This document shows positions 25,889-35,506 of a DNA stretch of 64,000 nt, one piece after another. The notes under the pieces were generated by a model. The model saw nothing but the letters and a program-made list of their open reading frames with translations. It was not told where the DNA came from and ran no database searches. How positions within the stretch are numbered: the stretch's first letter is position 1; each line of letters opens with the position of its first letter. The position numbers were made by a program, and so were the translations under genes. Source of the stretch: Elusimicrobiota bacterium (GTDB taxonomy: Bacteria > Elusimicrobiota > Elusimicrobia > F11); NCBI GenBank assembly GCA_022072025.1, contig JAJVIP010000010.1, positions 114,050 to 178,049 of the forward strand, read 5' to 3'.

Positions 25889-28629
25889 CAGACTTCCACC
25901 AAATCGAATTCTGTTCTCATGTCCATGAGCGAATGAGCGATTCCCACGATGCGGGCGTCAAAAACCTCGCCGATGGGCCGCGGCGCGGAGATACTCAGAG
26001 TTACGCGGTCACCCAACTCCATCTCCGGCATGAACCGCGCGGTGAGCGTTGTTCGTCGCTTGGGCAGGTGGTAACGCTCGAAATAACGCTTCGCCATGAC
26101 CGTGGCCAAATCCGCGTCGGTTTGAAGCACAAGGTTTCCGCCGCCGACAGAAAGCGATCTCAAACCGAATCGCTCAATGCTTGTTGGAGAGGGTTCGGCC
26201 TCGGTTGTTGAATCCACTTCCTTGACGAAGGAGCCGAAGGCGCCACGAATCTTGTTGTAGACCCTGTCCCACCCCGGGGTGGCGTTCGCCACCTTCTCCA
26301 CGTTGGTGTCGTCCAGAACGAGAACGGGCGTCGCGGGGACAGTCTTGTTTCGAAAAAAGAACGCGCCGTTGCCTTCCAAGCCGATTTCATAATCGGCGAT
26401 CTTGGCGAGTTCTTTGATCACTTCCAGAACCGATTGCGTCCCGAAATTCGCCATCGACACAAGGACGCTTCGCGTCTTGAAATTAATGAGACTCTCTCTC
26501 TGGATAGGAGCGTTCGCTCCCGCCGTGTTGAACAACGTGATGAAGATGAGCTTTTCGGTGCGGACGGCGAAATTTGTGAAAGCATATTCGTCGGTCTGGA
26601 TGGAGTCTCCGGGGCCGAGCGACTGGTAATAACTGAATCCCGACGGCGAGGCGGCGACCGCCGCCGTGAACCGTTGAATCTGTCCATCATTGGAGACGAA
26701 CGTGCCCTTCCATGTGTCCCAGGAGACCATGCCGGATCCGGCGTCGATCACGTTTGAAGCGGCCAAAGCCGGAAGGAACAACCTCTTCACCGCGACCAAA
26801 TCGGCATCTTCCGTAGCGGTGATTAAGATTTTGAATTTGATGTAGCGCGGAAAAGTTACGTTGGTGAAGGTGCCAATGTCACCACCATTACTGATCGATT
26901 GCTCAGACGTGTAACCGATACCGTCAGCGCTCCACGAAAAGAAATACTGGAAGGCGGAAACCACGCCTTGAATCTCAGAGAAGAACGCGCCCAGCGTAGT
27001 TATCAGCGAGAAGCTCGTGAGCCCGGCGAGATGGACACCGTAATCGATGACCTTTTCCCAAGTGCCGATGGGCAACGCCGCCGTTGAGCCGTTGTACCGG
27101 AGATAATCCAATTGAAAATTGGTTTGGGTGAAGGCGAGAGCATGGAGATACACGCCAACCGAAGCCCCGGCGGGCGCGGTTCCCAATGCGCCTGATGCCG
27201 TCGATACGCCATCGACAAACAATTGCCATGTGTTCGTCGACATATTCATTTGCAGACGGAGGTATCGGAAATTCGTGAAATCGGCGGCATACGGTCCAAA
27301 CGTAGTTCCGCCGGATTGCACCCTGACTTGGTTGGCGCTTTGGATGAGGATCTGCGCCCCTTTGGAGTTCGATAGCGCATACGAACCGATCTCAATTTGG
27401 CCGTTGATCTGAGTCACCTTGATCCGAACAGAGACGCACCGTGAAAGTCCGCTGCCATCTTCCTTGAGATTCTCGATGCGGTAAAAGCTCGTCGGTGCGA
27501 TTACTGAGAGAATGCCGTTGGCCACAGAGCGCGTCACGCCCGCTCCGTCGTTCAAATCTTCCAGCCAAGGATCGGTGAGTATGCCCTCCGCCTTTTCCTT
27601 CTCTTCCTCTGGAAGAAAAAGTCCCTCGTATTGCGACGTCCATTTCGGCGTGATGGCGTTTGATACGCGGTCGAAATTTAAATTGGCGGCGGATGCCGCT
27701 TGCCATTTGGATTTGGTGTCGAAGGCGTCGATGCTGAGGAGTCCGTCATTCTGAGGCGGGGCCTCCTCCGACGCCACTTTTGCTTGCCGCAAGTCGTAGA
27801 GGTTGAAGTCACCTTGAAGTGTGTGAAGGATTTCGCGCTCAACCGGAGGGTCGAACACCACAGGCTCGACGACGCTGACCGGCACTTGGGGAACGGTGGC
27901 GAGGAGATCGTTCACCACCTGGTGAATTTCCTGATCTTTTTTCCAGACAACATAATCGGCCCTCACCTCTTGCCCGGGCCCCGGTTGAGTCGAGATGAAT
28001 GTCACCTTGCCCCGCTGGAGCGGATCATTGAGGTTGGAAAGAGAGTAGCGAAGCCCCGGCCGGAGCGCCTCGCCGCCCACTCGAATCTCCTTGATGGCTC
28101 CGACGGGGAATTGGGCGGTTAAAAATTCCGACACGACGCCATCGCCGATGCCCAGCAATTCATTCGTGACCAAGATGCCCGCCGCCTCACCGGACTGCGT
28201 CCGGAGCAAAGCGTCCAAACTTTCGACATCGAGCTGAACCGTCGGGGACGAGGAGTCCTCGCTTACATCTTCGATAACCCCTGTAAACGCGGTAAAGGAT
28301 TCTTCGAGATCGTTTACGGTCATGCCCAACGTGATGCGGATTCGCGAGCGATACAGAATAAATCCAGAAAATCGGGACGACATCCCGTCCCATTGGCGGT
28401 CGGAGTTGTCGACTTCAATCCGAATGTTCGACGCTTTAAATTCGTTCAGCGCGTCGGTGTCCAGCTTCCAAGAAAGCCGGTCCAACCGCACCACTTCCGT
28501 GGTGATGTCGATGGGAACCACTTCCCACCCAAACCCCGTCGCAAGCCGCCGGAATAGTTCGACCCTTCGAACGGGATGGATGAGGCTCGATTGTTGAATG
28601 GCTTTGTATTCGTCGGATACGGACTTCAT
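25888..28629 (-). CDS. Tail-tip/baseplate protein with inserted LamG-like domain
   Basis: A 913-residue protein following the tape measure gene, the place of distal tail and tail-associated (Tal/hub) proteins. The first 250 residues include IRIEVDNSDRQWDGMSSRFS and TAFTGVIEDV, phrases of phage tail hub or baseplate proteins; a LamG-like region (about residues 360-500, with RYLRLQMNMSTNTWQLFVDG) is inserted in the middle. The C-terminal part (TARFMPEMELGDRVTLSISA) again looks like a hub domain. Both ends overlap neighbours (ATGA with the tape measure), showing a coupled tail operon. Confidence 0.7.
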   Translation of the reverse strand: MKSVSDEYKAIQQSSLIHPVRRVELFRRLATGFGWEVVPIDITTEVVRLDRLSWKLDTDALNEFKASNIRIEVDNSDRQWDGMSSRFSGFILYRSRIRITLGMTVNDLEESFTAFTGVIEDVSEDSSSPTVQLDVESLDALLRTQSGEAAGILVTNELLGIGDGVVSEFLTAQFPVGAIKEIRVGGEALRPGLRYSLSNLNDPLQRGKVTFISTQPGPGQEVRADYVVWKKDQEIHQVVNDLLATVPQVPVSVVEPVVFDPPVEREILHTLQGDFNLYDLRQAKVASEEAPPQNDGLLSIDAFDTKSKWQAASAANLNFDRVSNAITPKWTSQYEGLFLPEEEKEKAEGILTDPWLEDLNDGAGVTRSVANGILSVIAPTSFYRIENLKEDGSGLSRCVSVRIKVTQINGQIEIGSYALSNSKGAQILIQSANQVRVQSGGTTFGPYAADFTNFRYLRLQMNMSTNTWQLFVDGVSTASGALGTAPAGASVGVYLHALAFTQTNFQLDYLRYNGSTAALPIGTWEKVIDYGVHLAGLTSFSLITTLGAFFSEIQGVVSAFQYFFSWSADGIGYTSEQSISNGGDIGTFTNVTFPRYIKFKILITATEDADLVAVKRLFLPALAASNVIDAGSGMVSWDTWKGTFVSNDGQIQRFTAAVAASPSGFSYYQSLGPGDSIQTDEYAFTNFAVRTEKLIFITLFNTAGANAPIQRESLINFKTRSVLVSMANFGTQSVLEVIKELAKIADYEIGLEGNGAFFFRNKTVPATPVLVLDDTNVEKVANATPGWDRVYNKIRGAFGSFVKEVDSTTEAEPSPTSIERFGLRSLSVGGGNLVLQTDADLATVMAKRYFERYHLPKRRTTLTARFMPEMELGDRVTLSISAPRPIGEVFDARIVGIAHSLMDMRTEFDLVEV

Positions 28630-30545
28630 ACCGCCTCGCGCGCAAACCGGTCTTGTTTGGAGAGGATGGATTTGACCAGCTCCGCGCCCTCGGCGGCGCC
28701 GGACCGCGTGGCCTCGGAGATACGACGCATGAGCGTTCTCACTTGCTCATCGCTCGCGCCTTGGATGTTGATCGTGTTGTTCTGCGTAACCGTGACGTTT
28801 ACGCTCCCGCCAAAATTGCCGAGCCGGTCTAAAGGGATCACCGCCTCTGGTCCCGCCTCTCCCACTTGGGCGAATGTCGGCCTGCGGACAATGCCGCCTT
28901 CCGCGAGCTTGATACCCTTAAATGCGCCCCCGCCAATCGCGCCCACGGCGAAGATGCCGCCAAGCACGCCAAGGCCACCGGTGGATCCGCGCAAGATGGC
29001 TGCCTCGATAGCAATGCGCGTGAAGGTTTCAATAGCGGTTCGAAGGACGGATTTAAAAACGGAGTGGAACACCGCCTGCATGTTCTTGCCTTCGAGAATC
29101 ACGTCTGCCATCGCGTCGCCTACAGAATTGGCGAAGGTGCTGGCCACGGACTTTGCGCCCTCTTCAAGTGCCTTCATATCCTCGTCCAAAGATTCGCGAG
29201 CTTCTTTGGATTTGAGTTTCGCGATCTCGACTGCGTTGATCCGCGCTTGAGTGAGCGCCTCTTCCGTCAAAATCCCTTTGGCCGCGATTTCATCCAACTG
29301 ACGGAGCCGCTGTTCCTTCTCCAACTCGATCATTTCGAGTTTGGACTCAAGTTTTTCGCCTTCGAGTTCAAGTCGTTCCGAATCCAAACGGGTGAGCGTG
29401 TCATGAGCATCTTGCGCGGCTTTCTTCTTTTCTTCGGCCTCTTTGCGGGACTCTTCGACAGACTTCTGTGTGATGCTGGTTTTGATTCGTTGCTCGTCTT
29501 GCGCGATCAACTGGCGTTCTTTCGAATATCGTTTGTCGATCTCGGCGGCTTGCTCGGCGGAGGTTTCTTCAATGGCGGCGAACTCGGCAGCAAACCGTTT
29601 GTGCCGCTCTTGCGCTCCATCAAAATTAAGCGTGAACACTTCCTTGATGAATTCGGCGAAATCTTTGACGTTGAGCCTCGCGTGAGCCGCCCAATTGGCG
29701 ATTACAACTCCCAGAATTTCAAAGAACTGGGTGACTTTGGTGAGAGCGCCAAGCAGAAAATTAAACGCCGGAAGAACCCCAGCCCCGACTGTGTCTTTAA
29801 AGTCCCCAAGCACGTTCCGCGAAATAGCCAATTGCTTCGCGTAACCTTCTTGCGCTTCCGCAGCTCCCAGAAACCGGCGCGACAACACATCCACAACGTC
29901 TTGCGCGGTGTTGGCGCTTCCAATGAAAGCGCCGAACTCGTTTTTCAATGCGCGCAACCGCGAGGCGTCTCCCTGAAGGATCGGACTCAAGAGATCAAGC
30001 ACGGAACCGAGGTCCTTGCCGGAAGCGGAGGCGAGCCCAAATGCGAGCCGCGTCGCCTGCATCGCCTGCCCAACATCACCCGTGATCCGAACCAGCCGGC
30101 CCATGGCCTCTAGCGTTTGCGAGTCGGAGAATTGCGTGAACGATTGCTGTTGATTGACGAAGTCGAGGATGGCCTCTTTGGATTGTTTGAAGGAGCCGCC
30201 GGTGGCGTCGACAGCGAAAGCGAGCCTTCTTAACGCCTCCTCTTCTTCAAGCGCCCCTTCGGCGGAGGATTTAAAGAACGCGGTCAGGCCCGCGACGGAG
30301 GCAATGCTAACCAGGCTTGCGGCCAACTGGCTGGTCGCACTCTTCACCGATTCGAGGGACTGCTTGGTTTCTTTCCCGCCGGCGGATATCTTCTTGAGTC
30401 CCGTGTCGATCCGGTTGGAGGAGTCGAAGATTTCCTTGGCGAAGCGGTCGGAGTTTTTCGCCGCATCCACCATCATCTGGGAAAGTTTTTGGATGGTTGG
30501 CGAGGCTTCGTCGATGGCCTCGAACTGAATTTGAAGGCCGGGCAT
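28626..30545 (-). CDS. Tail tape measure protein
   Basis: A 639-residue, mostly alpha-helical protein. The N-terminal coiled coil (MMVDAAKNSDRFAKEIFDSS), hydrophobic segments (TSQLAASLVSIASVAGLTAF; VGAGVLPAFNFLLGALTKVT), a long charged coiled coil (residues 330-450) and a Gly-rich hydrophobic region near 530-560 are typical. By the usual scaling of tape-measure length, the tail should be short for a siphovirus. Position between the chaperone-slot gene and the tail-tip genes supports it. Confidence 0.85.
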   Translation of the reverse strand: MPGLQIQFEAIDEASPTIQKLSQMMVDAAKNSDRFAKEIFDSSNRIDTGLKKISAGGKETKQSLESVKSATSQLAASLVSIASVAGLTAFFKSSAEGALEEEEALRRLAFAVDATGGSFKQSKEAILDFVNQQQSFTQFSDSQTLEAMGRLVRITGDVGQAMQATRLAFGLASASGKDLGSVLDLLSPILQGDASRLRALKNEFGAFIGSANTAQDVVDVLSRRFLGAAEAQEGYAKQLAISRNVLGDFKDTVGAGVLPAFNFLLGALTKVTQFFEILGVVIANWAAHARLNVKDFAEFIKEVFTLNFDGAQERHKRFAAEFAAIEETSAEQAAEIDKRYSKERQLIAQDEQRIKTSITQKSVEESRKEAEEKKKAAQDAHDTLTRLDSERLELEGEKLESKLEMIELEKEQRLRQLDEIAAKGILTEEALTQARINAVEIAKLKSKEARESLDEDMKALEEGAKSVASTFANSVGDAMADVILEGKNMQAVFHSVFKSVLRTAIETFTRIAIEAAILRGSTGGLGVLGGIFAVGAIGGGAFKGIKLAEGGIVRRPTFAQVGEAGPEAVIPLDRLGNFGGSVNVTVTQNNTINIQGASDEQVRTLMRRISEATRSGAAEGAELVKSILSKQDRFAREAV

Positions 30546-30549
30546 GAGA

Positions 30550-30927
30550 CTAGCCCTCCTTCGCTACATCCGACGGCTCGAATGAAAAGTTGAGTATTTC
30601 GATGAAGAGGCCGGCGGCCAACTCATGATGCGCGAGTAGATAATCGACGCACACGGTATTCTCGTCATCTTGATGCGCCAGCTTCGGGGAAACGACGCCA
30701 GCGAGAAGAACCCGTTTCATGCGTGGCAATGTGGGGTTCGCGATCAAATCTTTGATGCGCCCGGACAAGGCTTCTTTATCCCGCCGGGCCAAAGCCCACA
30801 GATCTTCGTTCTCATCGGCCAAAAGAAGAAGCGGAGACCGGCGTATTCGGAAATTCAGATCGCAAACGCGAACCGTCCTTTCTTTTTTCAACCTGTTTTT
30901 CAGTTCTTCGACGGAAATCGGATCCAT
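30550..30927 (-). CDS. Protein in the tail assembly chaperone position
   Basis: A 125-residue, charged, helical protein (MDPISVEELKNRLKKERTVR) between tail tube and tape measure genes. In siphoviruses this slot holds the tail assembly chaperones. I see no second ORF joined by a programmed frameshift, so it would be a single-protein version. Function inferred from position only. Confidence 0.5.
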   Translation of the reverse strand: MDPISVEELKNRLKKERTVRVCDLNFRIRRSPLLLLADENEDLWALARRDKEALSGRIKDLIANPTLPRMKRVLLAGVVSPKLAHQDDENTVCVDYLLAHHELAAGLFIEILNFSFEPSDVAKEG

Positions 30928-30937
30928 GTCGCTCCTA

Positions 30938-31900
30938 TTAATAGGAAGGAACCGCGTTCGTCAGCATGGCCTGAAGGCTGTAGCCGGCCGCGATGTTGTA
31001 TTGGGCTTCAAAGGTAACCGCGGCTCCCAGCAGGTCGTCCAAGTTGCCAAACGGAAAGGCGGTGTAGCGGGCCTCTGGGATCACGAATTCGAGTTGGTTT
31101 TTGAAGGCGTCCTCGATAATGTCGCCGGTCAAGATGATGTTCAGCGCGGCCAAACTCGCGTCCAAGAATTTCTGCCTCTGCGTTTCTGACTCAAAATAAA
31201 TCTCGAACCCGCCGTCGATGATAAACCGACCGGGCGAAACAATATCTTTGACGTCCCGCGATTGATTGAGCGTCCGCTGCGCGACCGAGGCGTTGTCGAT
31301 GTTGAGCGTCCAGCTTTTCACGTTCACGTCCGACACGCCGTCAATCTTGAAGTCGGTCTGAAAAAACATCAGGGGTTTCGGAGGGCCGTAGTCCGGGGTG
31401 AATGGAGAGGACGTCTCCTCAGTTTTGAACAGGAGGTCGGCGTTGACCAACGCTTTTCCATCGACCGCTCCGGACAACGCCAATTTCTTGATGACCGTCA
31501 GCGGATACCGCTTCTTCGACAAACCACGATCCACAAAGAACGTGAAGGAAGGCATTTGAATTCCATTCAGCCGAGAGAACGTGTGGCGGTACACCGTCGG
31601 GGAATTGGGCGCGTCGGGTTGAGCCGTCGCTACCGATCCCAAACATCCGAACAAGAGGTCGCCCATCGTGGAGGCTTCGGCATCTATGGTGGCGAGGGTT
31701 CCCGTTCCTTCCTTGATCCCCGGCGCGGATGGGAACCGGTCTTTGAATCCTCGGATCCGATCATCGGGTATGAGAACCGTTGAATAATTCAGCTCGCTGT
31801 CCGCTCCCACGGCCAGAAATTTCGCGGGCGAGGCTTCCGCGACGCCTCGGCTCGCTTCTTTCTTAAATCCAAAACTCTTTCTCTCTGTTGCAAATGGCAT
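30938..31900 (-). CDS. Major tail tube protein
   Basis: A 320-residue beta-rich protein. The opening (MPFATERKSFGFKKEASRGV, then FLAVGADSEL) and the central segment VNVKSWTLNIDNASVAQRTL are typical of phage tail tube/tail sheath-free major tail subunits. It lies exactly where a siphovirus tail tube gene should be, between the tail terminator and the chaperone slot. Confidence 0.75.
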   Translation of the reverse strand: MPFATERKSFGFKKEASRGVAEASPAKFLAVGADSELNYSTVLIPDDRIRGFKDRFPSAPGIKEGTGTLATIDAEASTMGDLLFGCLGSVATAQPDAPNSPTVYRHTFSRLNGIQMPSFTFFVDRGLSKKRYPLTVIKKLALSGAVDGKALVNADLLFKTEETSSPFTPDYGPPKPLMFFQTDFKIDGVSDVNVKSWTLNIDNASVAQRTLNQSRDVKDIVSPGRFIIDGGFEIYFESETQRQKFLDASLAALNIILTGDIIEDAFKNQLEFVIPEARYTAFPFGNLDDLLGAAVTFEAQYNIAAGYSLQAMLTNAVPSY

Positions 31901-31920
31901 GGTTTAGATCCTCCTCAAAT

Positions 31921-32409
31921 TTATTTGCGACTGCTTGTCTCGACGGTGAACACCAAAGCCGCCGCCGTCATATCGGCGTTCACGGACGCCACCAAGTTAT
32001 CTTCCGGCGGCTCCCACTCAATCGACTTCAAACTGCTGAATAAAACCTGACCATTCGGCAGTGAAAGAGCGCCCAAGTCCACGTTGTCGATCAACAGCTC
32101 CGCGATCATTTGGGTCCGGACCGTCTTCTCACGAATGATCTCTTCGTTCGGGGCGAATATGCTCACGAACACGATCCGGAAGTTGTAGATGATCCGGTAC
32201 GTCTGTCCCGTCGTGATCCGCTCCAAATTCGTCGAAGGCGACGGCTTCACAAACACCGCCGGGACGTTGTCACTCAACTGTTCCAATGCCGGAAAGAACT
32301 CCAATGCCCCAAGCGTGATGACTTTCAAATTTAAATCGGCAGAAAGGCTGTTGATGAGATCGATGATCCGGTCGGCGATGATCGTCTCGTGAAGTCTCGG
32401 AGCCGACAT
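31921..32409 (-). CDS. Tail terminator-like protein
   Basis: A 162-residue protein beginning MSAPRLHETIIADRIIDLIN, with a helical N-terminus and a beta-rich core (TYRIIYNFRIVFVSIFAPNE). Size and place, between the HK97 gp10-like gene and the tail tube gene, fit the ring that caps the tail tube (gpU-like). Its start overlaps the previous gene stop by one base. Homology is inferred from pattern and order. Confidence 0.6.
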   Translation of the reverse strand: MSAPRLHETIIADRIIDLINSLSADLNLKVITLGALEFFPALEQLSDNVPAVFVKPSPSTNLERITTGQTYRIIYNFRIVFVSIFAPNEEIIREKTVRTQMIAELLIDNVDLGALSLPNGQVLFSSLKSIEWEPPEDNLVASVNADMTAAALVFTVETSSRK

Positions 32410-32882
32410 CAGCCGCCCGCCTCGGCAATCGCTTCAAGAATCCGTCCTGTGAAAATAAGTTGCGCCCGTGGTCCCGCTTCTTCGAGTGCCGGAGTGAGAT
32501 ACGGTTGCGCTCTGAATCCACGTTTTCGGATTGACTCGCCAACACCGTATGCCGCGTGTTCATCGCCCAAGCGCCTACGCGCCCATACTTTGAGCGCGTC
32601 GAGATTAGGCCGCCATCCCTGCTCGCGACCGAACTCCATCACCTTGGCGTAGGGAAGGGCGGATCCCACGGTGCCGATGAAGCGGTCGCCTTCAACCGCC
32701 ACAGACTGGACAATCGAGGCTCGAAGGAGTCCTCGCCAGACCGGCGCGTTCCGTTTCGCCAGACTCTGAATGATGATGGCGGTGTCCCTCATGCCTTTCA
32801 GAAACGCCAGTTTCATGCGGTTTGGAATCAGCTCCATGATTTTCAAAACTTCCTCGCTCCCTTTGACCGTAACCCGGATCAT
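32409..32882 (-). CDS. HK97 gp10-like head-tail protein
   Basis: A 157-residue protein; VKGSEEVLKIMELIPNRMK, VQSVAVEGDRFIGTVGSALP and YAKVMEFGREQGWRPN are typical of the HK97-gp10 (neck/tail-completion) family. It lies between head-tail adaptor and tail terminator genes in the standard order, with 1-base overlaps on both sides. Confidence 0.75.
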   Translation of the reverse strand: MIRVTVKGSEEVLKIMELIPNRMKLAFLKGMRDTAIIIQSLAKRNAPVWRGLLRASIVQSVAVEGDRFIGTVGSALPYAKVMEFGREQGWRPNLDALKVWARRRLGDEHAAYGVGESIRKRGFRAQPYLTPALEEAGPRAQLIFTGRILEAIAEAGG

Positions 32883-33229
32883 TATTTCGTCTCCGCAAGC
32901 GCCGCTTCCAAGTGATGACCGAAATAATTCTTGGATTCCGTCACCACATATCCTTCTCCGGTCGCTTCATTCACCACTTCGAAATTCTCCTTGAGTCCGT
33001 CCGGTGGCAGATCGTCAATGTTCACGAAGAGCCTTGCTCCTCGTTTGGGCGTCTGCCCCAACACATTTCGGTCGAGCGCCGTACTGGCGGGATTGAACCG
33101 CGCTCTCACATTTGTCGCGATCACTTGATGTTCAAATACCGGCTTCTTGGTTCCGGCGACGAAACTTTGAACCGGCCTTTTGATCGTGATCCGGTCTTTG
33201 AGCAGCCGATCCGGTAATTCTTGGCTCAC
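32882..33229 (-). CDS. Head-tail adaptor/closure protein (SPP1 gp16-like)
   Basis: A 115-residue protein, MSQELPDRLLKDRITIKRPV, with a short beta-barrel pattern (ARLFVNIDDLPPDGLKENFE, then YVVTESKNYF). Head closure proteins have this start, with an early RITI-type strand, and this size. It overlaps both the connector gene upstream (4 bases) and the gp10-like gene downstream. Confidence 0.65.
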   Translation of the reverse strand: MSQELPDRLLKDRITIKRPVQSFVAGTKKPVFEHQVIATNVRARFNPASTALDRNVLGQTPKRGARLFVNIDDLPPDGLKENFEVVNEATGEGYVVTESKNYFGHHLEAALAETK

Positions 33230-33822
33230 GACGCGAAATCAATTCCAGCCCGGGTTCCCCAGGCTTCCCAGGCGCGATCCAACTCGTCGTTCAGTTTCTT
33301 AAAGCTCCGGTTCTGCGAGAAATCACCAATGCTTTCGGAATCAACCAATGCTCCGTTCTTCGCCGAGAGCGCGGTTTTGCCGACGATTAACGTGGCGATT
33401 TTTTCAATGAGAGGCGGGACTTTGTTGGTGCCCGATACGCCCTCGATCACCACGTTCTGATACCCTTCCGAGAACACGCCGTCCTTAAACGTGATGCTCC
33501 CTGTCCGTTTGTTGACGACGTAGCTCGATGGATTCAGGTCCGCTCCGTCAACTTCGACACGACTCACTTCCAGCAATGGGAAGCAACGCGTGAACACGCG
33601 GATTAGGGCGTTCCCGTCCACTCTGTCCTGAAAATTAACTGGTCTGAAACACATCGAGGTTCGACGGTCAATCTCCTCCATCGCCTCTTGAATCCATTCG
33701 GGTCTTACTTCGTGAGGCAATATCTCGCTGTCGGTGATAGCGCTGACCAAATCTGCGTTGGTGTAAGCAAAGGTGGCGGTTGCGGTAACGGGCGCGGATA
33801 AAACAGAAACGAGAATTGTCAT
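33226..33822 (-). CDS. Head-tail connector (gp6/gp15-like)
   Basis: A 198-residue protein. The first 20 residues are hydrophobic/threonine rich; then helical segments (NADLVSAITDSEILPHEVRP, WIQEAMEEIDRRTSMCFRPV) and a short beta domain (LLEVSRVEVDGADL) follow the layout of DNA-packaging adaptor proteins. Position right before the head closure gene supports it. Moderately sure. Confidence 0.6.
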   Translation of the reverse strand: MTILVSVLSAPVTATATFAYTNADLVSAITDSEILPHEVRPEWIQEAMEEIDRRTSMCFRPVNFQDRVDGNALIRVFTRCFPLLEVSRVEVDGADLNPSSYVVNKRTGSITFKDGVFSEGYQNVVIEGVSGTNKVPPLIEKIATLIVGKTALSAKNGALVDSESIGDFSQNRSFKKLNDELDRAWEAWGTRAGIDFAS

Positions 33823-34151
33823 TTGGAATCCGCCTCAATGCGCCCGTCGTAGGTTTTGAGTTTTTCTTGAAAGCGTACCTCTAACTCGAACATCGCCTCG
33901 TCCTTGGCCTTGCGAATCGCGACCAACCGTTCCTCGGACAATTCGCAGACGACGGCGAAGCGTTCAACGCAGGTGAGCGCCTCGATTAATTTCTGATGGT
34001 TGTTCTTGAGGTTCTGGACGAACCGGTGGCGCTTAACCGCCGCCGTTGTCAGCGGTGTATTTGCGGAATCCGTGAAAACGGACACCTTCGGCGTGTGATC
34101 GCGGATTGAATGATCCTTCCGGTGGTCGATAACCGCCAGCTCCCGTTCCAC
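33819..34151 (-). CDS. Unrecognised small phage protein, coiled coil
   Basis: A 110-residue charged, helical protein (MERELAVIDHRKDHSIRDHT; NLKNNHQKLIEALTCVERFA). No domain recognised. Its stop overlaps the connector start by 4 bases, and it starts 6 bases after the fibre-like gene stop. A role in the virion or its assembly is inferred from position alone. Confidence 0.55.
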   Translation of the reverse strand: MERELAVIDHRKDHSIRDHTPKVSVFTDSANTPLTTAAVKRHRFVQNLKNNHQKLIEALTCVERFAVVCELSEERLVAIRKAKDEAMFELEVRFQEKLKTYDGRIEADSK

Positions 34152-34157
34152 AAAGGC

Positions 34158-35489
34158 TCACCGCCCACCCGAGCCGTCTCCGACGCCCGTGGTTTTCGAG
34201 GCGGTGGTATCCGCCGTCGGGACGTTCGATGTGCCGTCCGACCACAACGTCACGGTATCCTCGGTTTCCAATTTGTAGGCGAAGGTTTGGCCGTTTTGAG
34301 GGAAGGGCACTTCGTTGTCCGGTCTTCGGTTCACGAGATTTCCCGCACTGTCATCAAACGAGATTCGTCCCGTTCCCTTGGGAATCAGCGCCGAGTTAAC
34401 TTTGAGGGCCGATCCCGCGTTGAACACCGCTCCCACCGAGCGGAAGATGTTGTAGCCGTCGGTGTTTGGGTCGATTACGGCGTCCCAAGAAACCACGACC
34501 TTGTTGGACGAGACTTCCGTCGCAAGGTTCTGCGTGATCGACGAAATCAATTCCACGAACACCAGATGAAGGTTCTCGGTCATTACCTCGCTTGTAAGAT
34601 TGGAGGCGTTCCCTTGAGAGTCGACGGCGAACAGGTAATAGGTGAAATCCTTTCCATTGTCGGTGTCGACAAGCGATTGATCTTGGAAGGATGTCGATGC
34701 AGACGGAATCACGTCGTTCACCGTCACAACACCAGACGCCGCCAAGACATTCGTCTTGGTTGGAACCGAAACTGTGGCATTTCCAGGAACCCGGTAAAGC
34801 TCATAATGATCCAGATCTTGAACGGTGGTTTCGTACTTGATCGCGATGCGGTTACCAGTCGTGAACCCGCCAGTGAGTTCGGTGATAACGCCCGTGGGCA
34901 GGTCAATATTGTAATCGGTCGCTTCAGTTTTCGAGACAAACGTGACCTCTTTCACCACGGATCCGGAAGCGTGAGTGAAGAAAAGGCCGTTTTTAAGAAC
35001 AATCTCACCGGTGCCGGTGTTTACGGATTTAACTTCGGCGTATTCTTCCTTGCCGGTGACGCCGTCTTCGATCACGATTACCGCGTCCGCCACAATATCG
35101 ACGGGAACCGGCGTCACCACATTGATGACGCGCTGAGCATGAACTGTGCTGGCGGAGAGAGTGGTCTGAAGGCCGGACGTGGCCGTCCGTTCATAAACGG
35201 TGTACGACCCCGCCACAATCGGATCAAATTGGATTTCATGAACAGCGCCATTGGTGCCTTCGGCCAAATCGGGCGTGTTGTCGGGATTCTTAAGGAGCTC
35301 GCCACCGATGATTTCGTTGCGGGTGGGAGCCGTCCAGTTCAACGTGATCCGCGTTTTCCCTTTGGGCGTCGGGCCATCGACAAATTGAAGCGCCTGAATA
35401 AGTCCGAGAATGGGCGGCTTGGGCGCGAGAATGTCTGCCGCGAGGTTCCCTAGAACTTGCTGTGAAAGTAGTGATTCAAGAATTGCCAT
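34158..35489 (-). CDS. Fibronectin-III-like phage virion protein
   Basis: A 443-residue beta-rich protein. Segments such as DPNTDGYNIFRSVGAVFNAG, YELYRVPGNATVSV and VDSQGNASNLTSEV are typical of FN3 repeats; at least three such repeats are seen. The N-terminus has a short helical region (SLLSQQVLGNLAADILA). It belongs to a block of three FN3/fibre-like genes between capsid and connector genes, an unusual place for tail fibres, so it may decorate the head. Confidence 0.65.
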   Translation of the reverse strand: MAILESLLSQQVLGNLAADILAPKPPILGLIQALQFVDGPTPKGKTRITLNWTAPTRNEIIGGELLKNPDNTPDLAEGTNGAVHEIQFDPIVAGSYTVYERTATSGLQTTLSASTVHAQRVINVVTPVPVDIVADAVIVIEDGVTGKEEYAEVKSVNTGTGEIVLKNGLFFTHASGSVVKEVTFVSKTEATDYNIDLPTGVITELTGGFTTGNRIAIKYETTVQDLDHYELYRVPGNATVSVPTKTNVLAASGVVTVNDVIPSASTSFQDQSLVDTDNGKDFTYYLFAVDSQGNASNLTSEVMTENLHLVFVELISSITQNLATEVSSNKVVVSWDAVIDPNTDGYNIFRSVGAVFNAGSALKVNSALIPKGTGRISFDDSAGNLVNRRPDNEVPFPQNGQTFAYKLETEDTVTLWSDGTSNVPTADTTASKTTGVGDGSGGR

Positions 35490-35506
35490 AAATTATTCCT
35501 CCGAAA

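Noticed and set aside
28866..30113. 415-residue rightward ORF opposite the tape measure gene
   Set aside because: It is the antisense of a clearly coding gene, with low-complexity composition and no ribosome binding site or family resemblance.
34110..35453. 447-residue rightward ORF opposite the FN3-like gene
   Set aside because: Antisense reading of a G+C-biased coding sequence; Arg/Gly/His-rich and without domain pattern.
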